A stretch of DNA of 64,000 bases from an uncultured Aquimarina sp. (GTDB taxonomy: Bacteria > Bacteroidota > Bacteroidia > Flavobacteriales > Flavobacteriaceae): NCBI GenBank assembly GCA_947498705.1, contig CANMLW010000007.1, positions 62,001 to 126,000 on the forward strand, in the 5' to 3' direction. Positions 1 to 8,591 of this stretch are shown in pieces. The translations under genes and the position numbers were made by a program. Position 1 is the stretch's first letter; each line of letters opens with the position of its first letter. The notes under the pieces are model-generated. The model was not told the DNA's origin. It saw only the letters and a list, made by a program, of their open reading frames with translations, and did no database searches.

Positions 1-3
1 TCA

Positions 4-708
4 ATGAATAGGCCACATGAATCACAGAAACCTCATCAGACAAACCAACAAAAAGAATTTAGTAAAAAATTATTATCGATCGTACCTCATTTACACCCTT
101 ATGTAAAGCACCGACTTTATATAGCAGAAAGCATTGGTATTCTACCTCAAAATATGTATTGCTCTAATGGTATTATTGATGACGCCATTGTAAAGTTACA
201 TCAAGATGATATCGATACCGATATAGATACACTTTCTCTAGAGCTTACTCTTTTTAAAATTACAGATGAACTTTTGGACGAACTTTATATAAGCGAAGGT
301 TGGCATCAAAAGAATATTAGTACGAACTACTTCTTGAAAGAAGAACTTGAAAGGCTTGAAGAAAATTTTACCGCAGAAGCTGATAATGAGCTAATCATGA
401 AAGAAGAACTCGATGATATTTGCTACCAACAAAAGAATTATATTCATAAACAAAACTTTATTTATGATGATTTGGATTCTGATATTTTAAAAGTTGTGGA
501 AATAGAGCCAAGTACTGATCAAAGAAAACAAAAACTTCTTGGTAAATTTTATAGTTGGCTCCCTATGGAAACGTCTAAAATTATCGACTTGTTCGTTTTT
601 GGAAAGCTAAATTTTGTAGAAATCGCCACTATCAAAGGGATTAGTCCCCAAGAGGTAAAAGAAATCATTATCGACGTAAGAAAGAGTTTTAGACGTAATT
701 TGATTTAG
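4..708 (+). CDS. sigma-70-like transcription factor (possible)
   Basis: A 234-residue soluble acidic protein. The last 50 residues or so (WLPMETSKIIDLFVFGKLNFVEIA onward) read like a sigma region 4 helix-turn-helix: a helix, then NFVEIATIKGIS, then a basic recognition-type helix ending KSFRRNLI. The N-terminal half, with KEFSKKLLSIVPHLHPYVKHRL, resembles the start of flavobacterial sigma-70-like proteins but has no clear region 2 that I can confirm. If correct it would direct RNA polymerase or act as a DNA-binding partner. The ATG lies three bases from the window edge, so a longer N-terminus outside the window cannot be excluded. The family call is an inference from the C-terminus; that the frame is a real gene is much surer. 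Confidence 0.6.
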   Translation: MNRPHESQKPHQTNQQKEFSKKLLSIVPHLHPYVKHRLYIAESIGILPQNMYCSNGIIDDAIVKLHQDDIDTDIDTLSLELTLFKITDELLDELYISEGWHQKNISTNYFLKEELERLEENFTAEADNELIMKEELDDICYQQKNYIHKQNFIYDDLDSDILKVVEIEPSTDQRKQKLLGKFYSWLPMETSKIIDLFVFGKLNFVEIATIKGISPQEVKEIIIDVRKSFRRNLI

Positions 709-826
709 GTTTCTCTGGTTAAAAGAGGAATAGCAACTTGCTGTATTTGCTCTCTCTGAGAAAGGAGTAATAAGATTTATGGATGAGAATTCGTAAATCG
801 TATAAGGTTAAGGGTCATTACTGTAT

Positions 827-862
827 CCCCTCATCCTAACCTTCTCCCAGAGGGAGAAGGAA
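827..862. repeat. REP-like palindromic element
   Basis: A perfect inverted repeat at 840-860 has 9-bp arms CCTTCTCCC and GGGAGAAGG around AGA, preceded by CCCCTCATCCTAA. The arrangement resembles a type of interspersed palindrome common between bacterial genes. It lies between the convergent ends of the sigma-like gene and pabB and could fold as a hairpin in either transcript. No second copy was seen in this window. Confidence 0.55.
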
Positions 863-887
863 CTAAATAAGTTTTAAATCGAGTTAT

Positions 888-2219
888 TTAGTTTATACTT
901 TCTAAAACTTCTCTCATAGCCTTGGCTTTTAACAAGCACTCTTCGTATTCACGATCTGGGTTGGACTTGGCTGTTATAGCTCCTCCTACTGTATAGGAAA
1001 TATATTTTTGTTCTTCGTTATATAAAATACTTCGAATAACTACATTAAAATCAAAATCTCCTTTTGGGCTAAAATATCCTACTGCACCACTATATAATCC
1101 TCGTTTGGATTCTTCCAGATCTTCTATAATTTGCATAGCTGATACCTTGGGTGCTCCTGTCATACTTCCCATAGGAAACGTAGTTTTGATCACATCTACA
1201 GGAGAAGTGGTAGCATCTATTTCTGAAACCACAGTAGAAATCATTTGGTGTACCTGATCAAAAGAATATACTTTACACAACTCTTCGACAGTAACAGATC
1301 CTTTGACCGCTGTTTTCGAAAGGTCATTACGTACCAAATCAACGATCATAATGTTTTCTGATCGTTCTTTAGGGTCATTTTTAAGGATATTTATTAACTT
1401 TTGATCCTCTTGTATATCCTCAGATCTTTTTGCCGTTCCTTTGATAGGTTGTGAAATAATTTTTTGCCCTTCTTTCCGTAAATAACGTTCTGGAGATGCA
1501 GATAACAAATATTGATGCCTACTCTTTAAAAAAGTAGCAAAAGGAGGTTTTGATATCGAATTTAGATGTGTATAGGTTTGTAATGGGTCTATACAACTAT
1601 TTTGAGCAAAAAATTCTTGACAAAAATTAGCCTCATAAATATCGCCTCGATGTATATGAGCCAACATTTTATTGATCTTCTTTTTATAGGTGTCTTTTGT
1701 TATGCGGAGGCTTATTTTAATCTTACCACAAGGTGAATTCTCTTCTTTTTTGGTATCAGTATTTATTGCCTCAATTTCATTAAAATCCTCTTCTATTTCA
1801 TCATCAACCATGTTTAGATAATGTACCTCTAACACATCATCTTTTAGTAAAAAAATTTTTTTTGGTTGAAAAAAATACAAATCAGGAAACTCAAGCAAAT
1901 CTTTATTGGTCGAGCTTAAATTCTCTACATCGTTTTTTAGATCATAAGATAAGTATCCAAAAATCCAATCTTTGGCTTGTTCTTGATATTCTTTTAAAGC
2001 TTCAAAACTATTATAATAGTCTGTTTTTATGGTCGTAAAAGCATCTACTGCCAGTACTGCATCATAACTAGAATATTTTTGAGCATAATGATTAGAATCT
2101 AACCAAATAACTTCTTCAAATTGCTGCGCCCAATGCAATAATTTGGTTTTAAATTCTAAAGGATTTTTTAAGGTATATTCTCGAATACTACGCACCTGCT
2201 CACTATATTTGATGCGCAA
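888..2219 (-). CDS. pabB: aminodeoxychorismate synthase component I
   Basis: 443-residue chorismate-binding enzyme that, with a glutamine amidotransferase partner, converts chorismate to 4-amino-4-deoxychorismate for p-aminobenzoate and folate synthesis. The C-terminal two thirds carry the family signatures in order: SASPERYL, PIKGT at residues 258-262 (the lysine typical of PabB rather than TrpE), DLVRNDL, FPMGSMTGAPK, GLYSGAVGYF and a final YTVGGAI. The N-terminal 150 residues are divergent, as is usual. No pabA or pabC is adjacent. The start overlaps the end of the upstream flavin reductase gene by 17 bp, so the two are probably co-transcribed from the promoter near 2759. A TrpE function is unlikely because of the PIKGT motif. 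Confidence 0.93.
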   Translation of the reverse strand: MRIKYSEQVRSIREYTLKNPLEFKTKLLHWAQQFEEVIWLDSNHYAQKYSSYDAVLAVDAFTTIKTDYYNSFEALKEYQEQAKDWIFGYLSYDLKNDVENLSSTNKDLLEFPDLYFFQPKKIFLLKDDVLEVHYLNMVDDEIEEDFNEIEAINTDTKKEENSPCGKIKISLRITKDTYKKKINKMLAHIHRGDIYEANFCQEFFAQNSCIDPLQTYTHLNSISKPPFATFLKSRHQYLLSASPERYLRKEGQKIISQPIKGTAKRSEDIQEDQKLINILKNDPKERSENIMIVDLVRNDLSKTAVKGSVTVEELCKVYSFDQVHQMISTVVSEIDATTSPVDVIKTTFPMGSMTGAPKVSAMQIIEDLEESKRGLYSGAVGYFSPKGDFDFNVVIRSILYNEEQKYISYTVGGAITAKSNPDREYEECLLKAKAMREVLESIN

Positions 2220-2742
2220 AAGTACTGAGAACTTCTCTCAATCCCAACAAAAGTGTCTCATCTGTTACGGTTTTTGATTCTATCGAAAAATTATCATAAA
2301 AAGAAGGAAAACTAAAACTATCTATAATATCGGCTCCAAATCTAGGAAACACACTTTTTGCATATTCCAAAGCTCCCACTCCTCCTCTCTTTCCAGGAGA
2401 AGTACTCATGACCAAAATTTTTTTACCCTCAAGAAAATTACGATCTAATCTAGACAGCCAATCTACCGTGTTTTTAAAAAAAGCACTCCAGCTACCGTTA
2501 TGTTCGTTCACAGAAATAATTAAAGCATCTGCTTCAGAGATTTCCTGTTTAAGCGCAAGTATCATACCAGGAAAGGCATTATTTTTCTCCTGATCTTCAC
2601 TATATATTGGCGCGGTATAATTTACAAGATTGATGACTCTTGTTGTATGTATTTTAATTTCTGATGCAATAAATTCTACTAATTTTTGATTGATCGATGT
2701 ACTACTATTAGATCCTGAAAAGGCAAGGATTTTTTTCATCAT
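2203..2742 (-). CDS. NADPH-dependent FMN reductase family protein
   Basis: 179-residue flavodoxin-fold protein. It begins KKILAFSGSNSSTSINQKL, the phosphate-binding loop for FMN, and continues with ADALIISVNEHNGSWSAFFKNTVDWLSR and the KKILVMSTSPGKRGG strand-loop seen in NAD(P)H-dependent FMN/quinone reductases. It should bind FMN in the cytoplasm and reduce quinones, azo compounds or other small acceptors; the substrate cannot be read from sequence. It is the first gene of a two-gene unit with pabB, overlapping it by 17 bp. A second in-frame ATG follows the first directly, so the start may be one codon shorter. Confidence 0.88.
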   Translation of the reverse strand: MMKKILAFSGSNSSTSINQKLVEFIASEIKIHTTRVINLVNYTAPIYSEDQEKNNAFPGMILALKQEISEADALIISVNEHNGSWSAFFKNTVDWLSRLDRNFLEGKKILVMSTSPGKRGGVGALEYAKSVFPRFGADIIDSFSFPSFYDNFSIESKTVTDETLLLGLREVLSTFAHQI

Positions 2743-2758
2743 TAGTATATTAGGAAAT

Positions 2759-2790
2759 CAAAAGTAATCAAAATGTAAACAGTCCCAAAA
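2759..2790 (-). promoter_or_regulatory. promoter of the FMN reductase-pabB unit
   Basis: On the minus strand TACTTTTG (2759-2766) matches the Bacteroidota -7 consensus TAnnTTTG, and a TTTTG (2786-2790) lies upstream so that TTG and the -7 element are separated by 19 bp, the expected spacing. This is the only promoter in the window in which I could match both elements. Confidence 0.65.
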
Positions 2791-2796
2791 TAAGGC

Positions 2797-2804
2797 TACC
2801 TTTG
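2797..2804 (+). promoter_or_regulatory. -7 element of the DEAD-box helicase promoter
   Basis: TACCTTTG fits TAnnTTTG and lies 20 bp ahead of the TTG start at 2825, implying a very short leader. No clear -33 TTG is seen. It lies only 6 bp from the -33 element of the divergent minus-strand promoter. Confidence 0.5.
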
Positions 2805-2824
2805 CAATATCAAAAAAGAATCAA

Positions 2825-4180
2825 TTGGCTTTTCAAGATTTAAATTTAAGTACGCAATTACTCAACGCATTAGATGATTTAGGATTTAAGACTCCTACTG
2901 CTATTCAGGAAGAAGCATTTTCTCCTGTTATGTCTGGTAAAGATGTTGTTGGTATTGCACAAACTGGTACAGGTAAAACTTATGCCTATATGCTACCCAT
3001 TTTAAGAATGTTATCGTATTCTGTTCAACAAAACCCAAGAGTGTTGGTATTAGTACCTACACGAGAACTGGTTGTACAGGTAATTGATGAAATTGAAAAA
3101 CTCACTACTTATATAAATGTGCGTTTTACCGGGGTGTATGGTGGTACTAATATCAATACTCAAAAGCAGGCTGTCTCACAAGGGTTAGATATTGTTGTAG
3201 CAACTCCAGGACGATTATATGACCTGGCGGCAAGTAGAGCCTTACAGCTAAAATCGATTCAGAAATTAGTTATTGATGAAGTAGATGTGATGATGGATTT
3301 AGGTTTTAGGCATCAGCTTATGAATATTTTTGATATCCTGCCAAAGCATCGTCAAAACATTATGTTTTCTGCAACTATGACCGAGGAGGTAGAAACACTT
3401 ATTTCAGATATTTTTACAAGTCCGCAAAAAGTATCCATTGCAAAAAGTGGAACTCCATTAGAAAACATATCCCAATATGGGTATAAAGTAACTAACTTTT
3501 ATACCAAAGTTAATCTCTTAGAGGATATTCTTCAGGATCTTGACTCTTATCAAAAAGTATTATTATTTGTTGGAAATAAAAAAATGGCGGATCGACTTTT
3601 TGATAGATTCGAAAAAACATTTCCTGACCAATGCGCGGTCATTCATTCTAATAAAACTCAAAATTACAGATTGCGTAGTATCGAGCAATTCGAAAGTGGA
3701 GAGCATCGCATTTTGATTGCCACAGATGTAATGGCAAGAGGGCTTGATATCGATGACATTACTCATGTGATTAATGTAGATACCCCAGAATATCCCGAAA
3801 ACTACATGCATCGAATCGGTAGAACAGGAAGAGCCCAAAAACAAGGTACTTCACTAGTGCTTACCACAGAAAAAGAAGAAGAATATCTAGAGATTATAGA
3901 AGATTTGATGGAAATGAAAGTAAATCAACTGGATTTTCCTGATCATATTACGATCTCTGATGAGCTAACCCCCGAGGAACAACCCAAAGTAAAAGAAATT
4001 TACAACCCACATAAACGCCCTAATGACGAAGTTGGAGCTGCGTTTCATGAGAAAAAAGCCAAAAACCAAAAAACTAACCAAGGTGGTTCTTACCAACGTG
4101 AAATCAAAAAGAAATACAAAAAACCAAAAACGAAAGGTGACAAAACTTTTAACCTAAAACATAAAAAGAGAAAGAAATAA
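2825..4180 (+). CDS. DEAD-box ATP-dependent RNA helicase
   Basis: 451-residue RNA helicase of the DEAD-box superfamily, acting on structured RNA in ribosome assembly or mRNA decay. Motifs run in order: Q motif (F..LNLS then GFKTPTAIQ), motif I AQTGTGKT, Ia PTRELV, Ib TPGR, II, III SAT, IV LLFVGNKK, V ATDVMARGLDID and VI HRIGRTGR. Motif II is DEVD at residues 151-154, not DEAD. The last 70 residues are a lysine-rich disordered tail, as in RhlE/CshA-type helicases that bind RNA loosely. The start is a TTG: the next ATG would remove the Q motif and the phenylalanine before it. A -7 element lies 20 bp upstream. The LOTUS-domain nuclease gene follows after 41 bp. Confidence 0.93.
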   Translation: MAFQDLNLSTQLLNALDDLGFKTPTAIQEEAFSPVMSGKDVVGIAQTGTGKTYAYMLPILRMLSYSVQQNPRVLVLVPTRELVVQVIDEIEKLTTYINVRFTGVYGGTNINTQKQAVSQGLDIVVATPGRLYDLAASRALQLKSIQKLVIDEVDVMMDLGFRHQLMNIFDILPKHRQNIMFSATMTEEVETLISDIFTSPQKVSIAKSGTPLENISQYGYKVTNFYTKVNLLEDILQDLDSYQKVLLFVGNKKMADRLFDRFEKTFPDQCAVIHSNKTQNYRLRSIEQFESGEHRILIATDVMARGLDIDDITHVINVDTPEYPENYMHRIGRTGRAQKQGTSLVLTTEKEEEYLEIIEDLMEMKVNQLDFPDHITISDELTPEEQPKVKEIYNPHKRPNDEVGAAFHEKKAKNQKTNQGGSYQREIKKKYKKPKTKGDKTFNLKHKKRKK

Positions 4181-4221
4181 CTAATATTTATCAATGTATG
4201 CAAAATCATTTTAATCAATAG

Positions 4222-4983
4222 ATGGATTTAAATTTAGCAGTATTAATTGATGGGGATAATATCCCATCTACATATATAAAAGAAATGATGGAAGAAATTG
4301 CTAAATACGGCAATCCAACCATTAAACGAATCTATGGAGATTGGACGAAACCAGATCTCACAAAGTGGAAAAAAATTCTTTTAGAAAATGCAATAACCCC
4401 GATACAGCAATATGGGTATACACGTGGTAAAAATGCTACAGATTCTGCTATGATTATTGATGCAATGGATATTCTATATTCTGAAAAAGTTCATGGTTTT
4501 TGTTTGGTCTCTAGCGATAGTGATTTTACACGTTTAGCAACTAGACTTCGTGAAGCCGGAATGAAAGTTTTTGGAATAGGAGAAAAAAAAACACCTAACC
4601 CCTTTATTGTTGCTTGTGATAAATTCATTTATCTAGAAATACTAAAATATGAAGCTGAAGAAAACGAGGTCGAATCTGTAGATAATGTACCTGTTTTAAA
4701 AGCGAATGTAGATAAAATCACAGTAAAAGAAATCAAATTAATTTCGAATACTATATCAGATATAGCAGATGATGATGGATGGGCTTTTCTTGGTGATGTC
4801 GGAAGCCTTTTACAAAAAAAACAGCCTAATTTTGATTCTCGAAACTATGGTTTCCAAAAACTAACCCCATTAATTAAATCAATTAAAAGTTTCGAAATAG
4901 AACAACGAGAAGCCTCGAAAGGACGTTCTAAGTTAATTTATGTTCGAAATAGAAAGAAAAACAGATCGAAATCAAAAAAGTGA
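4222..4983 (+). CDS. NYN-domain nuclease with C-terminal LOTUS (OST-HTH) domain
   Basis: 253 residues in two parts. Residues 1-150 form an NYN (PIN-like) domain with the acidic metal-binding set visible: D10 and D12 in LIDGDN, D74 in TDSAM, and D99/D101 in SSDSDF. This fold usually makes a metal-dependent RNase. Residues about 168-245 (VKEIKLISNTISDIADDDGWAFLGDVGSLL, then FQKLTPLIKS and a final LIYVRN) match the OST-HTH/LOTUS domain, a winged helix that binds RNA or protein partners. The combination is known in bacterial LabA/YlxP-type proteins and in animal MARF1 and limkain. It follows the RNA helicase gene by 41 bp on the same strand, and its stop overlaps the start of the next gene (TGATG). 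The substrate is unknown. Confidence 0.85.
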   Translation: MDLNLAVLIDGDNIPSTYIKEMMEEIAKYGNPTIKRIYGDWTKPDLTKWKKILLENAITPIQQYGYTRGKNATDSAMIIDAMDILYSEKVHGFCLVSSDSDFTRLATRLREAGMKVFGIGEKKTPNPFIVACDKFIYLEILKYEAEENEVESVDNVPVLKANVDKITVKEIKLISNTISDIADDDGWAFLGDVGSLLQKKQPNFDSRNYGFQKLTPLIKSIKSFEIEQREASKGRSKLIYVRNRKKNRSKSKK

Positions 4984-5525
4984 TGGCTTCTATTTTTGCA
5001 CATGCCTTTACAGCTTTCGCTTTTAGTAAAAGTTTTTCTAAAGAAATCAATACTAAAAAACTCTGGATACTTGGTGCCTTGTGTGCTATACTTCCAGATG
5101 CAGATGTTATAAGCTTTAAATTTGGGATTGCTTATGAAGATTTTTGGGGACATCGAGGGTTTACACATTCTTTATTGTTTGCTTTGCTGTTGGGGATCTG
5201 TATTACTGCTATATGCTATTCTAAAAAGATTTTCACAAAAACAGGCATACTGCTTATCTTGTACTTTACAATATGCACAGCTTCTCATGGAGTACTAGAT
5301 GCTATGACTACAGGAGGTTTAGGAATAGCTTTTTTCTCTCCTTTTGACACTACACGTTACTTTTTACCTTGGCGCCCCATACAGGTTTCTCCTATTGGTG
5401 CCAGTAAGTTTTTTAGTCATTGGGGTGTTAAAGTAATATTAAGTGAACTAATTTGGGTGGGGATCCCATCTGTTCTTTTTATGTTTACAATGCGGTTCTT
5501 AAAAAAAGAAAAAAAACAATCATAA
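4983..5525 (+). CDS. YdjM/DUF457-family membrane protein (metal-dependent hydrolase family)
   Basis: 180-residue integral membrane protein of the YdjM family. The family signature is present: H7 in an N-terminal FAHAF, LPDAD with D39 and D41, and GHRGFTHSL with H57 and H62. Four or so hydrophobic helices follow. The family is annotated as membrane-bound metal-dependent hydrolase, but no reaction is established. I choose ATG 4983, which overlaps the TGA stop of the nuclease gene as TGATG, over a GTG one codon upstream. That overlap suggests translational coupling, so it probably belongs to the helicase-nuclease transcript. Confidence 0.85.
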   Translation: MASIFAHAFTAFAFSKSFSKEINTKKLWILGALCAILPDADVISFKFGIAYEDFWGHRGFTHSLLFALLLGICITAICYSKKIFTKTGILLILYFTICTASHGVLDAMTTGGLGIAFFSPFDTTRYFLPWRPIQVSPIGASKFFSHWGVKVILSELIWVGIPSVLFMFTMRFLKKEKKQS

Positions 5526-5637
5526 ATACTAATTTCAAGACTTATATAGGTTTAAGATTTGGTGAATTCTATTTCCAAATGTTTGATTTAGTATTTATAC
5601 CTTAGTAACCCTCTATATAAATAACATATCAATTCAA

Positions 5638-6387
5638 ATGGCAAGAACGACAGTTTTATCAATATTGTTTTTCTATATATCGTGTACTTTTTTATACGCG
5701 TACTCTATTAACAATTCCTCTAAAGAGCTTCAAGTATCAAAAGATTTAAAAATCATAAAAATTAGTGATCATAGTTATATCCATGTTTCTTATATAACTT
5801 TGGTTAACGGAGATAAGTTTCCGTGTAACGGATTCATTTACACCAACAAAAAAGAAGCATATATCTTTGATTCTCCTGCAAATGATCAAGCAACACTAGA
5901 TTTGATACATTGGTTACAAAAAGATTTAAAAACACACATCAAAGGAGTTGTTTTTAATCATTTTCATGCCGATTGCACAAAAGGTAATGCTATTTTCAAA
6001 AAGTATAACATTCCTTCTATAGCTAGTAAAAAAACTGCAAATTTACTAAAGAAAAAAAACAACCTGTTACCTGATCAAATCTTTACCGAAAAACTTAAAC
6101 TAACCCTCAATAACAAAACTATTTTTAATAGGTTTTTTGGAGAAGCTCATACCCAAGACAATATCGTATCTTATTTCCCTGATGAAAACATTTTATTTGG
6201 AGGATGTCTTGTAAAAAGCATGGGAGGCAGAAAAGGCAATCTTGAAGATGCAAATACGAATGCATGGTCAACTACCGTTTCGGCTATAAAAGAAGCATAT
6301 CCGAACATTGCTATCGTTATTCCCGGACATGGAGATTACGGAACTATAGAATTATTAGATTATACGATTTCTTTATTCAAAAACTGA
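5638..6387 (+). CDS. subclass B1 metallo-beta-lactamase
   Basis: 249 residues with an N-terminal hydrophobic segment (residues 5-22) that looks like a signal peptide. All zinc ligands of subclass B1 enzymes can be seen: H108, H110 and D112 in HFHADC, H171 in GEAHTQDN, C190 in FGGCLVKS and H231 in IPGHGD. K193, three residues after the cysteine, is the lysine that contacts the substrate carboxylate in B1 enzymes, and GNLEDAN follows. Zn1 would be held by the three histidines and Zn2 by Asp, Cys and His. It should hydrolyse penicillins and carbapenems in the periplasm. Length fits BlaB/IND/CcrA relatives. The ABC exporter gene starts 9 bp downstream. Glyoxalase II is excluded because the cysteine ligand is present. 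Confidence 0.9.
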   Translation: MARTTVLSILFFYISCTFLYAYSINNSSKELQVSKDLKIIKISDHSYIHVSYITLVNGDKFPCNGFIYTNKKEAYIFDSPANDQATLDLIHWLQKDLKTHIKGVVFNHFHADCTKGNAIFKKYNIPSIASKKTANLLKKKNNLLPDQIFTEKLKLTLNNKTIFNRFFGEAHTQDNIVSYFPDENILFGGCLVKSMGGRKGNLEDANTNAWSTTVSAIKEAYPNIAIVIPGHGDYGTIELLDYTISLFKN

Positions 6388-6396
6388 TTCTAGAAA

Positions 6397-8163
6397 ATGA
6401 AAGGATATACTACCACAACAAAAGAAAAGAAATCAAAAGTAACTTTATTAAAAGCTTTTAAGACTATTATCTGGCCTCGAAGAGGGCTTGTGTTTACTGG
6501 TCTTGTTCTAATTATTTTTAATAGAATTGCAGGACTTATACTTCCCTGGAAAAGTAAAACTTTATTAGACGATGTTGTTCCTAGTAAGGATATGGAATTA
6601 CTCTACGAATTATTAATCATAGTAGGAACCGCAATTCTTGTGCAGGCTACCACTTCATTTTTATTGACCAGAATACTAAGTGTACAAGCACAATATCTAA
6701 TTGCTGAACTTAGAGCACAAGTACAAAAAAAAGTACTTTCTCTTCCGATCAGTTTTTTTGACAATACCAAGTCGGGCGCATTGGTATCTAGAGTGATGAG
6801 TGACGTAGAAGGTGTTCGTAATTTGATAGGTACTGGGTTAGTACAAATGATCGGTGGTATTTTTACCGCCATTGTATCAGTTGTATTATTAGTCAATATT
6901 AATCCATGGATGACATTATTTGTATTGGTTCCTGTCTCTTTATTTGGGTTGGTTGCGCTAAAGGCTTTTAAATATATTCGACCTATTTTTAGAAAAAGAG
7001 GAGAAATTAATGCGCAGGTGAAGGGTAGATTAACAGAAACTTTAGCTGGTGTTCGCGTTATTAAAGGTTTTGGAGCAGAAGAACAAGAACATAAAATATT
7101 CGAAAAAGGCGTTGATCGTTTATTTCAAAATGTTAAGAAAAGTTTAACCGCAACTGCATTAATGACCAGTTCTTCTACATTTTTATTAGCAGGAATTGCC
7201 TCTACCGGGATTATGGGTATTGGGGGGTATTATATGATGCAAGGAACTATGACCGCTGGTGAATTTTTATCTTTTACCATGTACTTGGCTTTTATGATCG
7301 CTCCTATTGTGCAAATGAGTAATATTGGCAGTCAATTAACAGAAGCACTAGCCGGTTTAGATCGCACCGAAGAATTGATGAATATGACGCCAGAAGAAGC
7401 GTTAGAAAATCGCACTATAGCATTGGATACGATTACTGGTAATATTGCTTTTAACAATGTTTCTTTCTCTTATCTCGAAGGAAAAGAGGTCTTACACAAT
7501 ATTAATTTTAAAGCTCCGGCAGGATCTGTAACAGCTTTGGTAGGTAGTTCGGGTTCTGGAAAATCTACTATAGCAGGGCTTGCGGCTACATTTTTAACAC
7601 CAAAATCTGGTGATATTACTATTGATGGTACCGACATTTCTACCGTAAAGCTACAGAGTTATCGTCGTCACTTAGGAGTTGTTCTACAAGATGAATTTTT
7701 ATTTGAAGGAACCATAAAAGAAAATATACTTTTTCCTAGACCAGATGCTACTCAAGAACAATTACAACAAGCTATACAAGCAGCCTATGTAAATGAATTT
7801 ACAGATCGATTTGATGATGGATTAGAAACATTAATCGGAGAAAGAGGCGTGAAACTATCAGGAGGTCAACGACAAAGAATTGCTATTGCAAGAGCCATTT
7901 TGGCCGACCCACAGATTATCATTCTAGACGAAGCTACTTCTAGTCTTGATACAGAAAGTGAAGCCTTGATACAAAAAAGTCTGAATGAATTAATGAAAGG
8001 CAGAACCACTTTTGTAATAGCTCACAGACTTAGTACTATTAAAAAGGCAGATCAAATATTGGTGATAGAATCTGGCAAGATTGCAGAGCGTGGTACACAC
8101 GACGAGCTTATTTCTGCTCAAGGTAGATATTTTGATCTTTATACGTATCAGGCTAGAATATAA
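6397..8163 (+). CDS. ABC exporter half-transporter (MsbA/multidrug type)
   Basis: 588 residues: about six membrane helices in residues 30-330, then a nucleotide-binding domain. Walker A is GSSGSGKS (383-390), the signature LSGGQ is at 487-491, Walker B IIILDEA has D511 and catalytic E512, and VIAHRLS gives the switch histidine. The fused layout is that of homodimeric exporters of lipids, peptides or drugs. The start is 9 bp after the metallo-beta-lactamase stop, so one transcript is likely. The substrate is not readable; the neighbour suggests, but does not prove, a role in antibiotic or envelope-product export. The 3' end converges with the ACT-domain gene 20 bp away. Confidence 0.93.
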   Translation: MKGYTTTTKEKKSKVTLLKAFKTIIWPRRGLVFTGLVLIIFNRIAGLILPWKSKTLLDDVVPSKDMELLYELLIIVGTAILVQATTSFLLTRILSVQAQYLIAELRAQVQKKVLSLPISFFDNTKSGALVSRVMSDVEGVRNLIGTGLVQMIGGIFTAIVSVVLLVNINPWMTLFVLVPVSLFGLVALKAFKYIRPIFRKRGEINAQVKGRLTETLAGVRVIKGFGAEEQEHKIFEKGVDRLFQNVKKSLTATALMTSSSTFLLAGIASTGIMGIGGYYMMQGTMTAGEFLSFTMYLAFMIAPIVQMSNIGSQLTEALAGLDRTEELMNMTPEEALENRTIALDTITGNIAFNNVSFSYLEGKEVLHNINFKAPAGSVTALVGSSGSGKSTIAGLAATFLTPKSGDITIDGTDISTVKLQSYRRHLGVVLQDEFLFEGTIKENILFPRPDATQEQLQQAIQAAYVNEFTDRFDDGLETLIGERGVKLSGGQRQRIAIARAILADPQIIILDEATSSLDTESEALIQKSLNELMKGRTTFVIAHRLSTIKKADQILVIESGKIAERGTHDELISAQGRYFDLYTYQARI

Positions 8164-8183
8164 GATATCGTACATTACATATA

Positions 8184-8591
8184 TTAGTTATTTTCATAAT
8201 TTTCTGATAATTGTTTTAAAACCAAAATTGCTTTATTCGAATCTTTTTTATCTACGAAAATATGATCATGATAATACCCTGCAATAACATTACAACTAAT
8301 ATCGTTCTTTGCTAATTCGTTTGAAAATATTGCTGTTAACCCCACTGCTTCTAATGATGAATGTACGGTTAGGGTTATCCAAGATGCCACATAATCATAA
8401 CTAATGTTTAAATCATCTGCTTTTTTACGTTCAACAACAATGGTTGTACCCTCTTCTTCTTTAAATTCACAAATAGTATCTTTTCTATTTATTCTGTTGA
8501 TATCTTTTATTGTAGAGAACACATATTCTCCATCATTCAGTTTTGGGGTCATCCCTTTTATCAATTCGGCTAAATTAGTCTCTCCTGCCAT
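8184..8591 (-). CDS. ACT-domain protein (DUF2241/COG3602-like)
   Basis: 135-residue soluble protein. It opens [20 protein letters not shown], typical of the two-ACT COG3602 family, and the second half ([43 protein letters not shown]) is a clear ACT fold. ACT domains bind small ligands, often amino acids. The family has no fixed reaction and is presumed regulatory. It stands alone on the minus strand, converging with the ABC exporter. Confidence 0.8.
   Translation of the reverse strand: MAGETNLAELIKGMTPKLNDGEYVFSTIKDINRINRKDTICEFKEEEGTTIVVERKKADDLNISYDYVASWITLTVHSSLEAVGLTAIFSNELAKNDISCNVIAGYYHDHIFVDKKDSNKAILVLKQLSENYENN

Noticed and set aside
5638-6387. Glyoxalase II or other general MBL-fold hydrolase
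   Set aside because: The cysteine zinc ligand and the lysine three residues later are specific to B1 lactamases.
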